Assembly (NCBI GenBank): GCA_900751685.1
Contig: CAADSR010000120.1
Location: forward strand, 1-26,457
Source of the DNA: Clostridia bacterium
GTDB taxonomy: Bacteria; Bacillota; Clostridia; UBA1381
Direction: 5' to 3'
DNA: 26,457 nt
Part shown: positions 6,487-12,292 of the stretch, piece after piece
Numbering within the stretch: position 1 is the stretch's first letter
How the letters are laid out: every line of letters begins with the position of its first letter
Translations under genes and position numbers: made by a program
The notes under the pieces: generated by a model
Seen by the model: the letters and a program-made list of their open reading frames with translations, nothing else
Told to the model about the DNA's origin: nothing
The model's database searches: none

Positions 6487-6870
6487 ATTAAGGAGAAATT
6501 TTATGGAAAACGATAAATATATGAAAATGCTCTTTGTTATTGATGAGCAATTTGAAAGAGACCCAATTTTAATTGAGTGGAGTAATGGTCTGAAAATAAA
6601 ATGCAAGTCAACTTCGGGCATTTTTGAAAATGATGCAGAACCAGAAGATGATGATTACGTTGGAGAATATTCCATAGGAGTGAGTGAAATTAAAATCCTC
6701 GAAAAAGGCAATGATGATTCCATTGAAGTATATGATAGTTCAATGGAAATCTCAATCCTTAATATTCCCGAAAAAATATCATTAGAAGACGGTAGTGTCT
6801 TATGGCAGAGAGGGGAGTAACAGGAAGTGGCGGCATTTTAATAACGTAGTTGTTTAAGTGATTGCTAAGG
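6477..6870 (+). repeat. Immunity-gene duplication, copy 1
   Basis: Nearly identical to 8040-8431. The shared block begins with AAAAGAATAAATTAAGG, which includes the last codons of the upstream gene, contains a whole 105-residue gene and runs about 50 bases past its stop to CTAAGG/TTAAGG. The coding part differs at only a handful of bases, so the duplication is recent. The 3' flank has drifted more. Confidence 0.9.
6503..6820 (+). CDS. Putative immunity protein, paralogue 1
   Basis: 105-residue acidic protein (MENDKYMKMLFVIDEQFERD) with no signal peptide or membrane helix. Conserved core among the three paralogues here: a basic strand GLKIKC, then an acidic loop with aspartates and glutamates leading into GEY, then EILEKG-DDS, SMEIS and LEDGSVLWQR. 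It sits 16 bases after the toxin-like gene with ribosome site AAGGAGA. Small acidic proteins placed immediately after a toxin gene are the norm for immunity partners. I do not recognise a named family. It is almost identical to paralogue 3 (8064-8381), differing at five or so residues. Confidence 0.75.
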   Translation: MENDKYMKMLFVIDEQFERDPILIEWSNGLKIKCKSTSGIFENDAEPEDDDYVGEYSIGVSEIKILEKGNDDSIEVYDSSMEISILNIPEKISLEDGSVLWQRGE

Positions 6871-7073
6871 GACTAAGGGGATTATAATGGCATTAAAAAA
6901 TATTAGTAATGAATCATTAGGACTGATAAAAAATTATCATTAGAGGTAGTTAGTGTAGTTAATTATAGCAGAGAAACAGAACAGTCGTGCTACGATTCAC
7001 TATGACAGTAAAGGTAATGTTCATATCGTTTCCAGCAAGGCCTAACTGGTTAAAATGGATTGGAGGTATATAA
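6821..7073 (+). other. Degenerate intergenic stretch of the immunity array
   Basis: Contains the 3' flank of duplication copy 1, an 18-codon open frame too short to credit, and the toxin remnant at 6983-7045. It looks like the scar of a lost toxin cassette. Confidence 0.6.
6983..7045 (+). pseudogene. Remnant of a second toxin C-terminus
   Basis: In frame with a TAA at 7043-7045, the sequence reads SRATIHYDSKGNVHIVSSKA. This matches SRATIHYDNKGNAHIVPAKP at the end of the 6127-6486 protein. Only these 20 residues remain; there is no start or upstream domain. It directly precedes immunity paralogue 2, the arrangement left when toxin modules are displaced while their immunity genes are retained. 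Confidence 0.85.
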
Positions 7074-7394
7074 ATGAACAATGAAAGCTATTTGAAATTG
7101 ATGAGTGCATTAAATTATGGATTTGACAACAATAAGAAATTAATTATTTATTGGGATAATGGTTTGAAAATAAAATGTACTTCTTTAACGGGGGAGTATG
7201 AAACGGATACGGAGCCCGGTGATGAGGATTATATTGGGGAGTATGCCGCAGGTGTTAATGAGGTGGAAATTTTAGAAAAAGGCAAGGATGATTCTGTTAA
7301 ATTATATAATAATTCAATGGAAATCTCCCTCATCAATATTCTTGAAAAAATATTCTTAGAGGATGGCAGTGTCCTATGGCAGCGGGAGGAGTAA
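7074..7394 (+). CDS. Putative immunity protein, paralogue 2 (diverged)
   Basis: 106 residues (MNNESYLKLMSALNYGFDNN), roughly 55-60% identical by eye to paralogues 1 and 3. It shares NGLKIKC, the acidic GEYETDTEPGDEDYIGEY segment, EILEKGKDDS, NSMEIS and LEDGSVLWQREE. Ribosome site TTGGAGG lies upstream. The toxin remnant just before it suggests it protected against a related toxin variant now lost. A short inverted repeat (AAGTGGCTG at 7398-7406 against CAGCCACTT) follows its stop and resembles flank sequence after the other two paralogues. Confidence 0.72.
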   Translation: MNNESYLKLMSALNYGFDNNKKLIIYWDNGLKIKCTSLTGEYETDTEPGDEDYIGEYAAGVNEVEILEKGKDDSVKLYNNSMEISLINILEKIFLEDGSVLWQREE

Positions 7395-7474
7395 TTAAAA
7401 GTGGCTGTATCCCTAGGAATGCAGCCACTTATGTAATTTATTAATTTCTGCAAAAAACAAAGGAGGGAAGGATA

Positions 7475-7792
7475 ATGACTGCATATGAAACTTTTGTACA
7501 TTTATTTAAAGTATTAGACCACATTTACGATGAGGAACCAAATGAAAAATTAGGTGACTATTTAAGCGGGTTAAATCCATTCATGTTTGAAGGTGAAGGC
7601 TCTGCAGACCCAGCCGAATTTGATGAATTTAATTTAGAGTATTTAAAGAAATTTCCTTTGCGTTGTGCTCAACCTGAATGTGCATATGATTTTTGTAAAG
7701 AGTATCTCAACAAATTTGCTTCAAGTGAAACGGTAAAAGCTTTTGATAAAATTTCTCTAGAAGACTGGATCAACGCACTAGAGAAACAATAA
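7475..7792 (+). CDS. Small acidic protein, possible immunity protein of another family
   Basis: 105 residues (MTAYETFVHLFKVLDHIYDE), predicted mostly helical and rich in Asp/Glu, with a C-terminal helix KAFDKISLEDWINALEKQ. Ribosome site AAAGGAGGGAAGG gives ATG 7475. It is unrelated to the 105-residue paralogues. Four bases separate its stop from the next gene, so they form a pair. Orphan immunity genes of different families commonly accumulate behind polymorphic toxins, which is the basis for the suggestion. I do not recognise the family with confidence. Confidence 0.65.
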   Translation: MTAYETFVHLFKVLDHIYDEEPNEKLGDYLSGLNPFMFEGEGSADPAEFDEFNLEYLKKFPLRCAQPECAYDFCKEYLNKFASSETVKAFDKISLEDWINALEKQ

Positions 7793-7796
7793 GATT

Positions 7797-8048
7797 ATGG
7801 ATAATAAAGACTGGCGAGTAACAAACCAAATGAATTACTTATTTAAACAAAATTTAATAAAAGGTTGCTTTGTGCCATACCGTGAGGGATGGGAGCATGA
7901 GCACTGTGCATTTTGTTCCGAAAAAATTGATGCAAATACGCCAATTGCTTATTCTACAGTGGATAGATACCATTGGATATGTGAACAGTGTTTTAATGAT
8001 TTCAAGGAAATGTTTGAGTGGGAAGTTTTTGACGCGGCAAAAGAATAA
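7797..8048 (+). CDS. Small zinc-ribbon protein, possible immunity protein
   Basis: 83 residues (MDNKDWRVTNQMNYLFKQNL). Two CxxC pairs, HCAFC near residue 38 and WICEQCF near residue 63, should bind one zinc. The ending CFNDFKEMFEWEVFD is a tryptophan/phenylalanine-rich tail. Proteins of this plan occur as small orphans beside toxin genes in Firmicutes. The start follows the preceding stop by four bases (TAAGATTATGG), so translation is coupled. Its final codons lie in the block shared with the end of the toxin-like gene (KE-stop followed by ATTAAGG), showing that the copied immunity segment was inserted right after it. Confidence 0.68.
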   Translation: MDNKDWRVTNQMNYLFKQNLIKGCFVPYREGWEHEHCAFCSEKIDANTPIAYSTVDRYHWICEQCFNDFKEMFEWEVFDAAKE

Positions 8049-8431
8049 ATTAAGGGGGGTTGTATGGAAAACGATAAATATATGAAAATGCTCTTTGCCA
8101 TTCATGAGCAATTTGAAAGAGATCCAATTTTAATTGAGTGGAGTAATGGTCTGAAAATAAAATGCAAGTCAACTTCGGGCATTTTTGAAAATGATGCAGA
8201 ACCAGAAGATGACGATTACGTTGGAGAATATTCCATAGGAGTGAGTGAAATTAAAATTCTCGAAAAAGGTAATGATGATTCCATTGAACTATGTGATAGT
8301 TCAATGGAAATCTCAATCCTTAATATTCCTGAAAAAATATCATTAGAAGACGGTAGTGTCTTATGGCAGAGAGGGGAGTAACACAAAGTAGCTGCATTTC
8401 AATAATGTATTTGTTTAGATGATTGTTAAGG
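8040..8431 (+). repeat. Immunity-gene duplication, copy 2
   Basis: Direct repeat of 6477-6870, about 1.56 kb apart in the same orientation. Recombination between the copies would delete paralogue 2, the 7475 gene and the zinc-ribbon gene. Confidence 0.9.
8064..8381 (+). CDS. Putative immunity protein, paralogue 3
   Basis: 105 residues and almost the same as the 6503-6820 product. Visible differences are AIHEQ for VIDEQ near residue 13 and ELCD for EVYD near residue 75. The ribosome site is AAGGGGGG, altered from AAGGAGA of copy 1, so expression level may differ. It is the last gene of the plus-strand array; the TIR module converges on it from the right. Confidence 0.75.
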   Translation: MENDKYMKMLFAIHEQFERDPILIEWSNGLKIKCKSTSGIFENDAEPEDDDYVGEYSIGVSEIKILEKGNDDSIELCDSSMEISILNIPEKISLEDGSVLWQRGE

Positions 8432-8435
8432 CGTT

Positions 8436-8885
8436 TCATTCTGTGATAAAATGTTTGATAATTTCATATATATCAATAGTTTCATAAGGTGCAAAAATAT
8501 TTTGAATATTTGAATATACCTTATCCAGCTCCTGTGCCATATAGGGAAGGACTTCAGGAGTGGGTGCAATAATCAGGATCTTTTTTTTAAGTGCAATTGC
8601 AAATCCTAATTCGATTAATGCACCTGTAATTGCTTTTTGTGGGTATAACAAAATAAAGTGTGAGGACTGGCTTATATGGCGAAAATCATTTTGTGCTGAT
8701 AGATATGGAGAATCATAATCACTTACTGTCTTTACATTCTGGCTTTCGCATATGATTTTTTCGACTTTTTCTAACCGGGATAATTTTTTTATTGCAGACA
8801 ATAATTTGTTGCGAAAAATATTATATTCTTTCGGATTTTCAAAGCCTGAAATAGGAGTGGCTATGAATAGTATATTTTTTTTCAT
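8436..8885 (-). CDS. NDT-like/SLOG-like nucleotide-binding-fold protein, partner of the TIR protein
   Basis: 149 residues made of a single domain. It begins NILFIATPISGF, a beta-strand and loop like nucleoside 2-deoxyribosyltransferases. It continues with YNIFRNKLLSAIKKL, then SSHFILLYPQKAITGALIEL followed by GFAIALKKKILIIAP, with a glutamate (IELGFAIAL) where NDT enzymes have theirs. It is clearly homologous to the C-terminal domain of the next gene (FIGAPMAS, FRNTVIELK, LIIYPRK, TEIGYGIALSKKIVIF). The RBS GAGGTGA lies in a 14-base gap after the TIR gene, so the two are co-transcribed. It may make, bind or hydrolyse a nucleotide signal, which is inference. Confidence 0.75.
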   Translation of the reverse strand: MKKNILFIATPISGFENPKEYNIFRNKLLSAIKKLSRLEKVEKIICESQNVKTVSDYDSPYLSAQNDFRHISQSSHFILLYPQKAITGALIELGFAIALKKKILIIAPTPEVLPYMAQELDKVYSNIQNIFAPYETIDIYEIIKHFITE

Positions 8886-8899
8886 TGATTCACCTCTAG

Positions 8900-9892
8900 T
8901 TAGCAGAATAAAGACATTCCGTTCCCTTCAACAATTTCAAGTAAGTGCTGCTTGTTTTTGTATGTATATATTTTGATGTTATTAATTTTTCCATCAGCAT
9001 TTTGTAGCAAATACGGAAGGATTTTTCTGTTTGGACAAAAAATAACGATCTTTTTTGAGAGGGCAATACCATAGCCGATTTCAGTTAAAGTACTGGAAGG
9101 CACTTTTCTAGGGTATATGATCAGCATATGTTCACATGATTTTAAATAGATAAAATTCTTATCAATTGCCTTAAGCCCCCCGTCAAAGGATTTTGGATTA
9201 TCGATTTTTTCTCCTGGGTAATAAATATGAGAGAATTCACAATGTTTATCAATCGTATTTTTTAATTCAATAACGGTGTTACGGAAATTTATATAATATT
9301 CATCCTTTAAGCTTGCCATCGGAGCGCCAATAAATAAGTTCCCTTTGGTGAATGATTTTTTTTCCTCAGGATAAATACATATATCTGACTCAAAATAAGT
9401 CTGGTCTAATTCGTGCATTATATCATTAACCCTAGAGGAAATTTCGTTAAATGAATCTTTGAGCAAAGTCTTGAATTGGCCTTCAGACAAGGTCTGAAAG
9501 TTTCCTATATTTTTTAAATCATTTAACATATTTTCATAGCTGTTTCTATTAAACGCTTTGGCTTGATAGTGGGAAAGGGGGGAATGAGAAGGAATAGACA
9601 CTCCAAAAATGAAAGGGATTATTTTTGTCTCTTGCATATTCAGAGCAATCGCGCCTGCTTCAAAATTGATCCAAGGGGCTGAAATATTTTCTTTTGTAAT
9701 GCATAAAATGGCAAGATCAGCCGCTTCAAGCTCGTGTTTTATTTTTTCAAACCAACAGTCTCCAGACATAATATCTTCTTCAGACATAAAACATGTAAAG
9801 TCTTCGTTTTCAAATATAGAATCTAATTGTTTTCTTAATTCTTTTGCAATCATTTTACTGCAGTTTCCAGACCAGCTGATAAAAACTTTCAT
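8900..9892 (-). CDS. TIR domain protein with C-terminal NDT-like domain (probable defence effector)
   Basis: 330 residues from ATG 9892 (RBS GGAAGTG); an ATG 21 bases further up is less likely. Residues 1-140 form a TIR domain: MKVFISWSG, CFMSEEDIMSGDCWFEKI, ADLAILCITKENISAPWINF. E78 in NFEAGA is the probable NAD-cleaving glutamate. Residues 195-330 form an NDT-like domain homologous to the neighbouring 149-residue protein. Bacterial TIR domains commonly degrade NAD or make cyclic ADP-ribose signals in anti-phage systems such as Thoeris. Here the fused and stand-alone NDT-like domains suggest sensing of, or response to, a nucleotide ligand. No transmembrane segment is seen. It has a good vegetative promoter and a palindrome at the start site. 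Confidence 0.85.
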   Translation of the reverse strand: MKVFISWSGNCSKMIAKELRKQLDSIFENEDFTCFMSEEDIMSGDCWFEKIKHELEAADLAILCITKENISAPWINFEAGAIALNMQETKIIPFIFGVSIPSHSPLSHYQAKAFNRNSYENMLNDLKNIGNFQTLSEGQFKTLLKDSFNEISSRVNDIMHELDQTYFESDICIYPEEKKSFTKGNLFIGAPMASLKDEYYINFRNTVIELKNTIDKHCEFSHIYYPGEKIDNPKSFDGGLKAIDKNFIYLKSCEHMLIIYPRKVPSSTLTEIGYGIALSKKIVIFCPNRKILPYLLQNADGKINNIKIYTYKNKQHLLEIVEGNGMSLFC

Positions 9893-9936
9893 TATTAGAC
9901 ACTTCCTTTTCACTTTGTTATAGTTAGAAAACTAAA

Positions 9937-9994
9937 ACATAATTTACAGATTATGTATCATTAATAGTTTACCATATTATGCGAAATATATCAA
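9937..9994 (-). promoter_or_regulatory. Promoter and palindrome of the TIR operon
   Basis: Minus strand TTGATA (9994-9989), 17 bases, TGG-TAAACT (-10 at 9971-9966, extended). A perfect inverted repeat ACATAAT-N6-ATTATGT (9937-9956) begins at the expected start of transcription and may be an operator. Confidence 0.75.
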
Positions 9995-10074
9995 CGCTTT
10001 TACAGGATTCTAATAATTATATATCCAGCCCTTTCATCTTTTTATTTTTACGAAGAGAGAATAAATTTGTATTT

Positions 10075-10881
10075 TCAACATATCACCTTCCCCGGAAGGG
10101 AGAGAGCCCAAATGACGCGGATACCGAGCTGCTTTGCGGCTTCAAAATCCACACCGCCTGGTTTGGATGCCAGGTCGATCACAAGGGTGTCTTTTCGGAT
10201 TTTCTTTAGTGTATCTTCATCAAGTACCATGCTTGGGATGGTATTGAAAATGACGTCAAAACCCCCGATGTTTTCCTTTAAGTCATTCATATGTATTGCT
10301 TCGTAGCCGTGGCCTTCGATCAAGGCAAGATCCGCAAATTTACGGGCCTCCACGGTTACTTTTGCACCAATGCCCGCGAGCATCTTTGAGAGGATCTTGC
10401 CGATCCGGCCATAGCCAAGGACAAGGCAGCGGCTCAGGTGCAAGGTGATAGGTGTTTCTGACATGGCAATTTCAATCGCCCCCTCTGCAGTCGGGACTGC
10501 GTTCTTGATTGCCAGTTCCTCGCGCTTCATATAGTCGCGGTAAGCAATCCCTTTTGTTTCAAGGGAATGGATCAGGGAATCGGAGAACCGTCCCCCAAAA
10601 ACAAGCGCTGCAGGATTTATCTGTTCAAGCATCGTCTCCATTTTAATAGGAGTGCTTGAAAACGGTGCATTGACCGTAGAACCATCAAAACTAACCGGGA
10701 CAGGAAGAACGATGATCTGCTTTTGAAAAGCCTGCTCCGCCTTTTTTACCGGTGTAAGATGATCTATGGAAATCTCTTTGTCGAGTCCGAAAACGGAAAC
10801 CTGGTAGCCGTGGTCCTGCAGGACGTGGGCGACCGTGATCTGCCTAAGGTCCCCGCCGATAATGGATACCGATTCAAACAT
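10075..10881 (-). CDS. dpaA: Dipicolinate synthase subunit A, 5' part, interrupted by the element
   Basis: 268 residues from ATG 10881 (AAGGAGG eight bases upstream). The N-terminal domain begins MFESVSIIGGDLRQITVAHV. The Rossmann motif is CLVLGYGRIGKILSKMLAG near residues 155-175. The C-terminal part reads NTIPSMVLDE, VIDLASKPGGVDFEAAKQLG and WALSLPGKV, where the family sequence breaks off and two foreign codons (Ile-Cys) precede TGA at 10075-10077. The missing 22 residues are intact at 1098-1165. Joined, the protein is 288 residues; B. subtilis SpoVFA is 297. DpaA is the NADPH-dependent partner of DpaB in the mother cell. The truncated form probably lacks a conserved C-terminal helix and is presumably inactive or impaired. 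The promoter looks sigma-K-dependent. Confidence 0.95.
   Translation of the reverse strand: MFESVSIIGGDLRQITVAHVLQDHGYQVSVFGLDKEISIDHLTPVKKAEQAFQKQIIVLPVPVSFDGSTVNAPFSSTPIKMETMLEQINPAALVFGGRFSDSLIHSLETKGIAYRDYMKREELAIKNAVPTAEGAIEIAMSETPITLHLSRCLVLGYGRIGKILSKMLAGIGAKVTVEARKFADLALIEGHGYEAIHMNDLKENIGGFDVIFNTIPSMVLDEDTLKKIRKDTLVIDLASKPGGVDFEAAKQLGIRVIWALSLPGKVIC
10085..10098 (-). repeat. Right attachment-site core
   Basis: ACCTTCCCCGGAAG on the plus strand. Identical to 1168-1181 except one base (10090 against 1173). Since the mismatch is at a third codon position (GGG or GGA, both Gly), any crossover within the core restores the same DpaA protein. Confidence 0.85.
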
Positions 10882-10933
10882 ATTGCCAGCCTCCTTCAAT
10901 GATTTGCTTCATTGGTTGCTTTGGTAGATACCT

Positions 10934-10962
10934 TATCATATGAAAATCAGGGGAGAAGTGTT
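10934..10962 (-). promoter_or_regulatory. Sigma-K-like promoter of dpaA
   Basis: Minus strand AACAC (10962-10958), 15 bases, CATATGATA (10942-10934). Sigma-K promoters have AC at -35 and CATANNNTA at -10. The -10 matches fully and the AC lies 15 or 17 bases away depending on register. The same AC/CATATGATA pair occurs at 25291-25317. Confidence 0.6.
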
Positions 10963-10977
10963 CCCTGGAAAAAGGTA

Positions 10978-11006
10978 TTGTTTTTCAACAGCCTGTATAG
11001 TATAAT
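10978..11006 (+). promoter_or_regulatory. Sigma-A promoter of the SLH-CAP gene
   Basis: TTGTTT (10978-10983), 17 bases, TATAAT (11001-11006). The start codon is 23 bases after the -10 box, with AAGGGGTG in between. Confidence 0.75.
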
Positions 11007-11028
11007 AAGAAAAAAGGGGTGATTTAAA

Positions 11029-12072
11029 ATGAAAAAAAGGATACTTTCGATATTACTCGCAATGACATTTGTGGCAGGGCTTCCTATTGTAGGATCAGCA
11101 AAAACATTTACAGACCTCCCATCCACCCACTGGGCCTATACGGATATTATGGCAATGGAGAAGGCTGGCATTATAGATGGCTTCCCGGACGGCCGTTTCC
11201 GGCCGGAGCAGGCAGTCACAAGAGCGGAGTTTACAAAGCTGCTTGCAGTTACCTTTGACTTGCCCGCGACCGGCAGTTATTATGCAGATGTGCCGGAGGA
11301 CGCCTGGTACAGGGAATATGCGGATGATTCAGCCCCTTATATGCTGTATTATCCTGATGAAGATGAACAATATAATTTGAAGCCGGAAGACCCGTTTGTG
11401 CGTGAAGATGCCGCCTATGCCATGGTGGAGCTTTATGAGCAGGGGCAGGCAAAATATGACCATGATATTTTAAACCGTTTTACAGATACAGAGGATATTA
11501 CACCAATGCTGGTTCCTTATGTAGCGATTGCGGTGGACCAGGAGATGCTGGAAGGCCGGGGCGACTATTTTGACCCGGGAAAGGCTATGACCCGGGCGGA
11601 GGTCTGCAAGCTGTTTGTGCGCGTGATTGCCCAAAGGGATTACCCGCCCGCAAGTGGGTTTGTTACGAACCCGCCGGAGGATTCCGGCGTCCAGACGGCG
11701 TCTACAGAGCGGCAGGTGTTTGATCTGACCAATCAGGAGCGGGCTGCAAACGGGCTGCAGGCGTTGACATGGAGCGATGACCTGGCAAATGTAGCGAGGG
11801 CGCATAGCAAGGATATGGCGGATAATGGCTTTTTCGACCATAACAACCTCAAAGGGCAAAGCCCTTTTGACCGTATGCAGGAATATGGTATCCGCTATCG
11901 TGCCGCGGCAGAAAATATCGCATATGGATATACATCGCCCGAAGCCGTTGTAGAGGGCTGGATGAACTCCCCCGGACACCGGGCAAACATTCTAAACCCC
12001 AACCTGACCCAGCTTGGCGTCGGCGTATACGGCACCTATTGGACACAGAATTTTTGTACACCGTTGGATTAA
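11029..12072 (+). CDS. Secreted SLH-domain protein with C-terminal CAP (SCP/PR-1, YkwD-like) domain
   Basis: 347 residues. Signal peptide at 1-24 (MKKRILSILLAMTFVAGLPI, ending around GSAKT). Two clear S-layer homology repeats follow: FTDLPSTHWAYTDIMAMEKA with GIIDGFPDGRFRPEQAVTRA (25-75), and a later FTDTEDITPMLVPYVAIAVD with the matching FDPGKAMTRAEVCKLF (about 150-205). A less conserved one lies between. They anchor proteins to cell-wall polymers. A linker (PPASGFVTNPPEDSG) leads to the CAP domain, about 230-347: VFDLTNQERAANGLQALTWS, ARAHSKDMADNGFFDHNN, AAENIAYGY and WMNSPGHRANILNP. This is the usual fold with its two histidines and glutamate. Such proteins are exported, wall-bound and of uncertain enzymatic role. 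It is divergent from dpaA and has its own promoter and terminator. Confidence 0.93.
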   Translation: MKKRILSILLAMTFVAGLPIVGSAKTFTDLPSTHWAYTDIMAMEKAGIIDGFPDGRFRPEQAVTRAEFTKLLAVTFDLPATGSYYADVPEDAWYREYADDSAPYMLYYPDEDEQYNLKPEDPFVREDAAYAMVELYEQGQAKYDHDILNRFTDTEDITPMLVPYVAIAVDQEMLEGRGDYFDPGKAMTRAEVCKLFVRVIAQRDYPPASGFVTNPPEDSGVQTASTERQVFDLTNQERAANGLQALTWSDDLANVARAHSKDMADNGFFDHNNLKGQSPFDRMQEYGIRYRAAAENIAYGYTSPEAVVEGWMNSPGHRANILNPNLTQLGVGVYGTYWTQNFCTPLD

Positions 12073-12115
12073 GAAAAAAATAGCGTAGTAGAAAGGAATT
12101 TAAAGTGTATGAACC

Positions 12116-12157
12116 AAAAGGGTTATTTTCAACAATTGTTGAAAATAACCCTTTTTT
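12116..12157 (+). terminator. Strong terminator after the SLH-CAP gene
   Basis: A perfect 20-bp inverted repeat with no spacer (12116-12135 and 12136-12155, centre CAATTG), GGG/CCC at the stem base and TTTTTT after it. It is nearly symmetric, so it may also serve minus-strand transcripts. Confidence 0.9.
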
Positions 12158-12292
12158 AGTCAGAATGCTCTTATAAGATCTTTTTAAAGATCATAGTAAA
12201 TTAGCATTTTATAGTCAGTAGTTATAATTAGTTTATATATGTGTTGTATGACTTAAAAAGATAATTTACTGATAAAAGAATCATTAATATTT

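Larger units (their letters stand above)
1168..10098. mobile_element. 8.9 kb site-specific element interrupting dpaA; probable sporulation-excised intervening sequence
   Basis: The boundaries are given by a 14-bp direct repeat, ACCTT-N-CCCGGAAG, at 1168-1181 and 10085-10098 (13 of 14 identical). Removing 8917 bp between them recreates a full dpaA. The element is AT-rich compared with its flanks and carries a large serine recombinase, an XRE regulator, an AAA ATPase, DUF4417, a toxin and immunity array and a TIR module. No structural phage genes, conjugation genes or replication gene are visible, so it is a small excisable element rather than a prophage or ICE. Known parallels are skin in sigK of B. 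subtilis and C. difficile and, as I recall, vfbin in spoVFB of B. weihenstephanensis. Excision itself is inferred, not shown. Confidence 0.9.

Noticed and set aside
6886..6942. 18-codon open frame in the immunity array
   Set aside because: Too short and unlike any neighbour; the surrounding DNA is decayed.
1168..10098. Interpreting the element as a prophage or integrative conjugative element
   Set aside because: No capsid, terminase, lysis, relaxase, type IV secretion or replication genes are visible; only recombinase, regulator and cargo.
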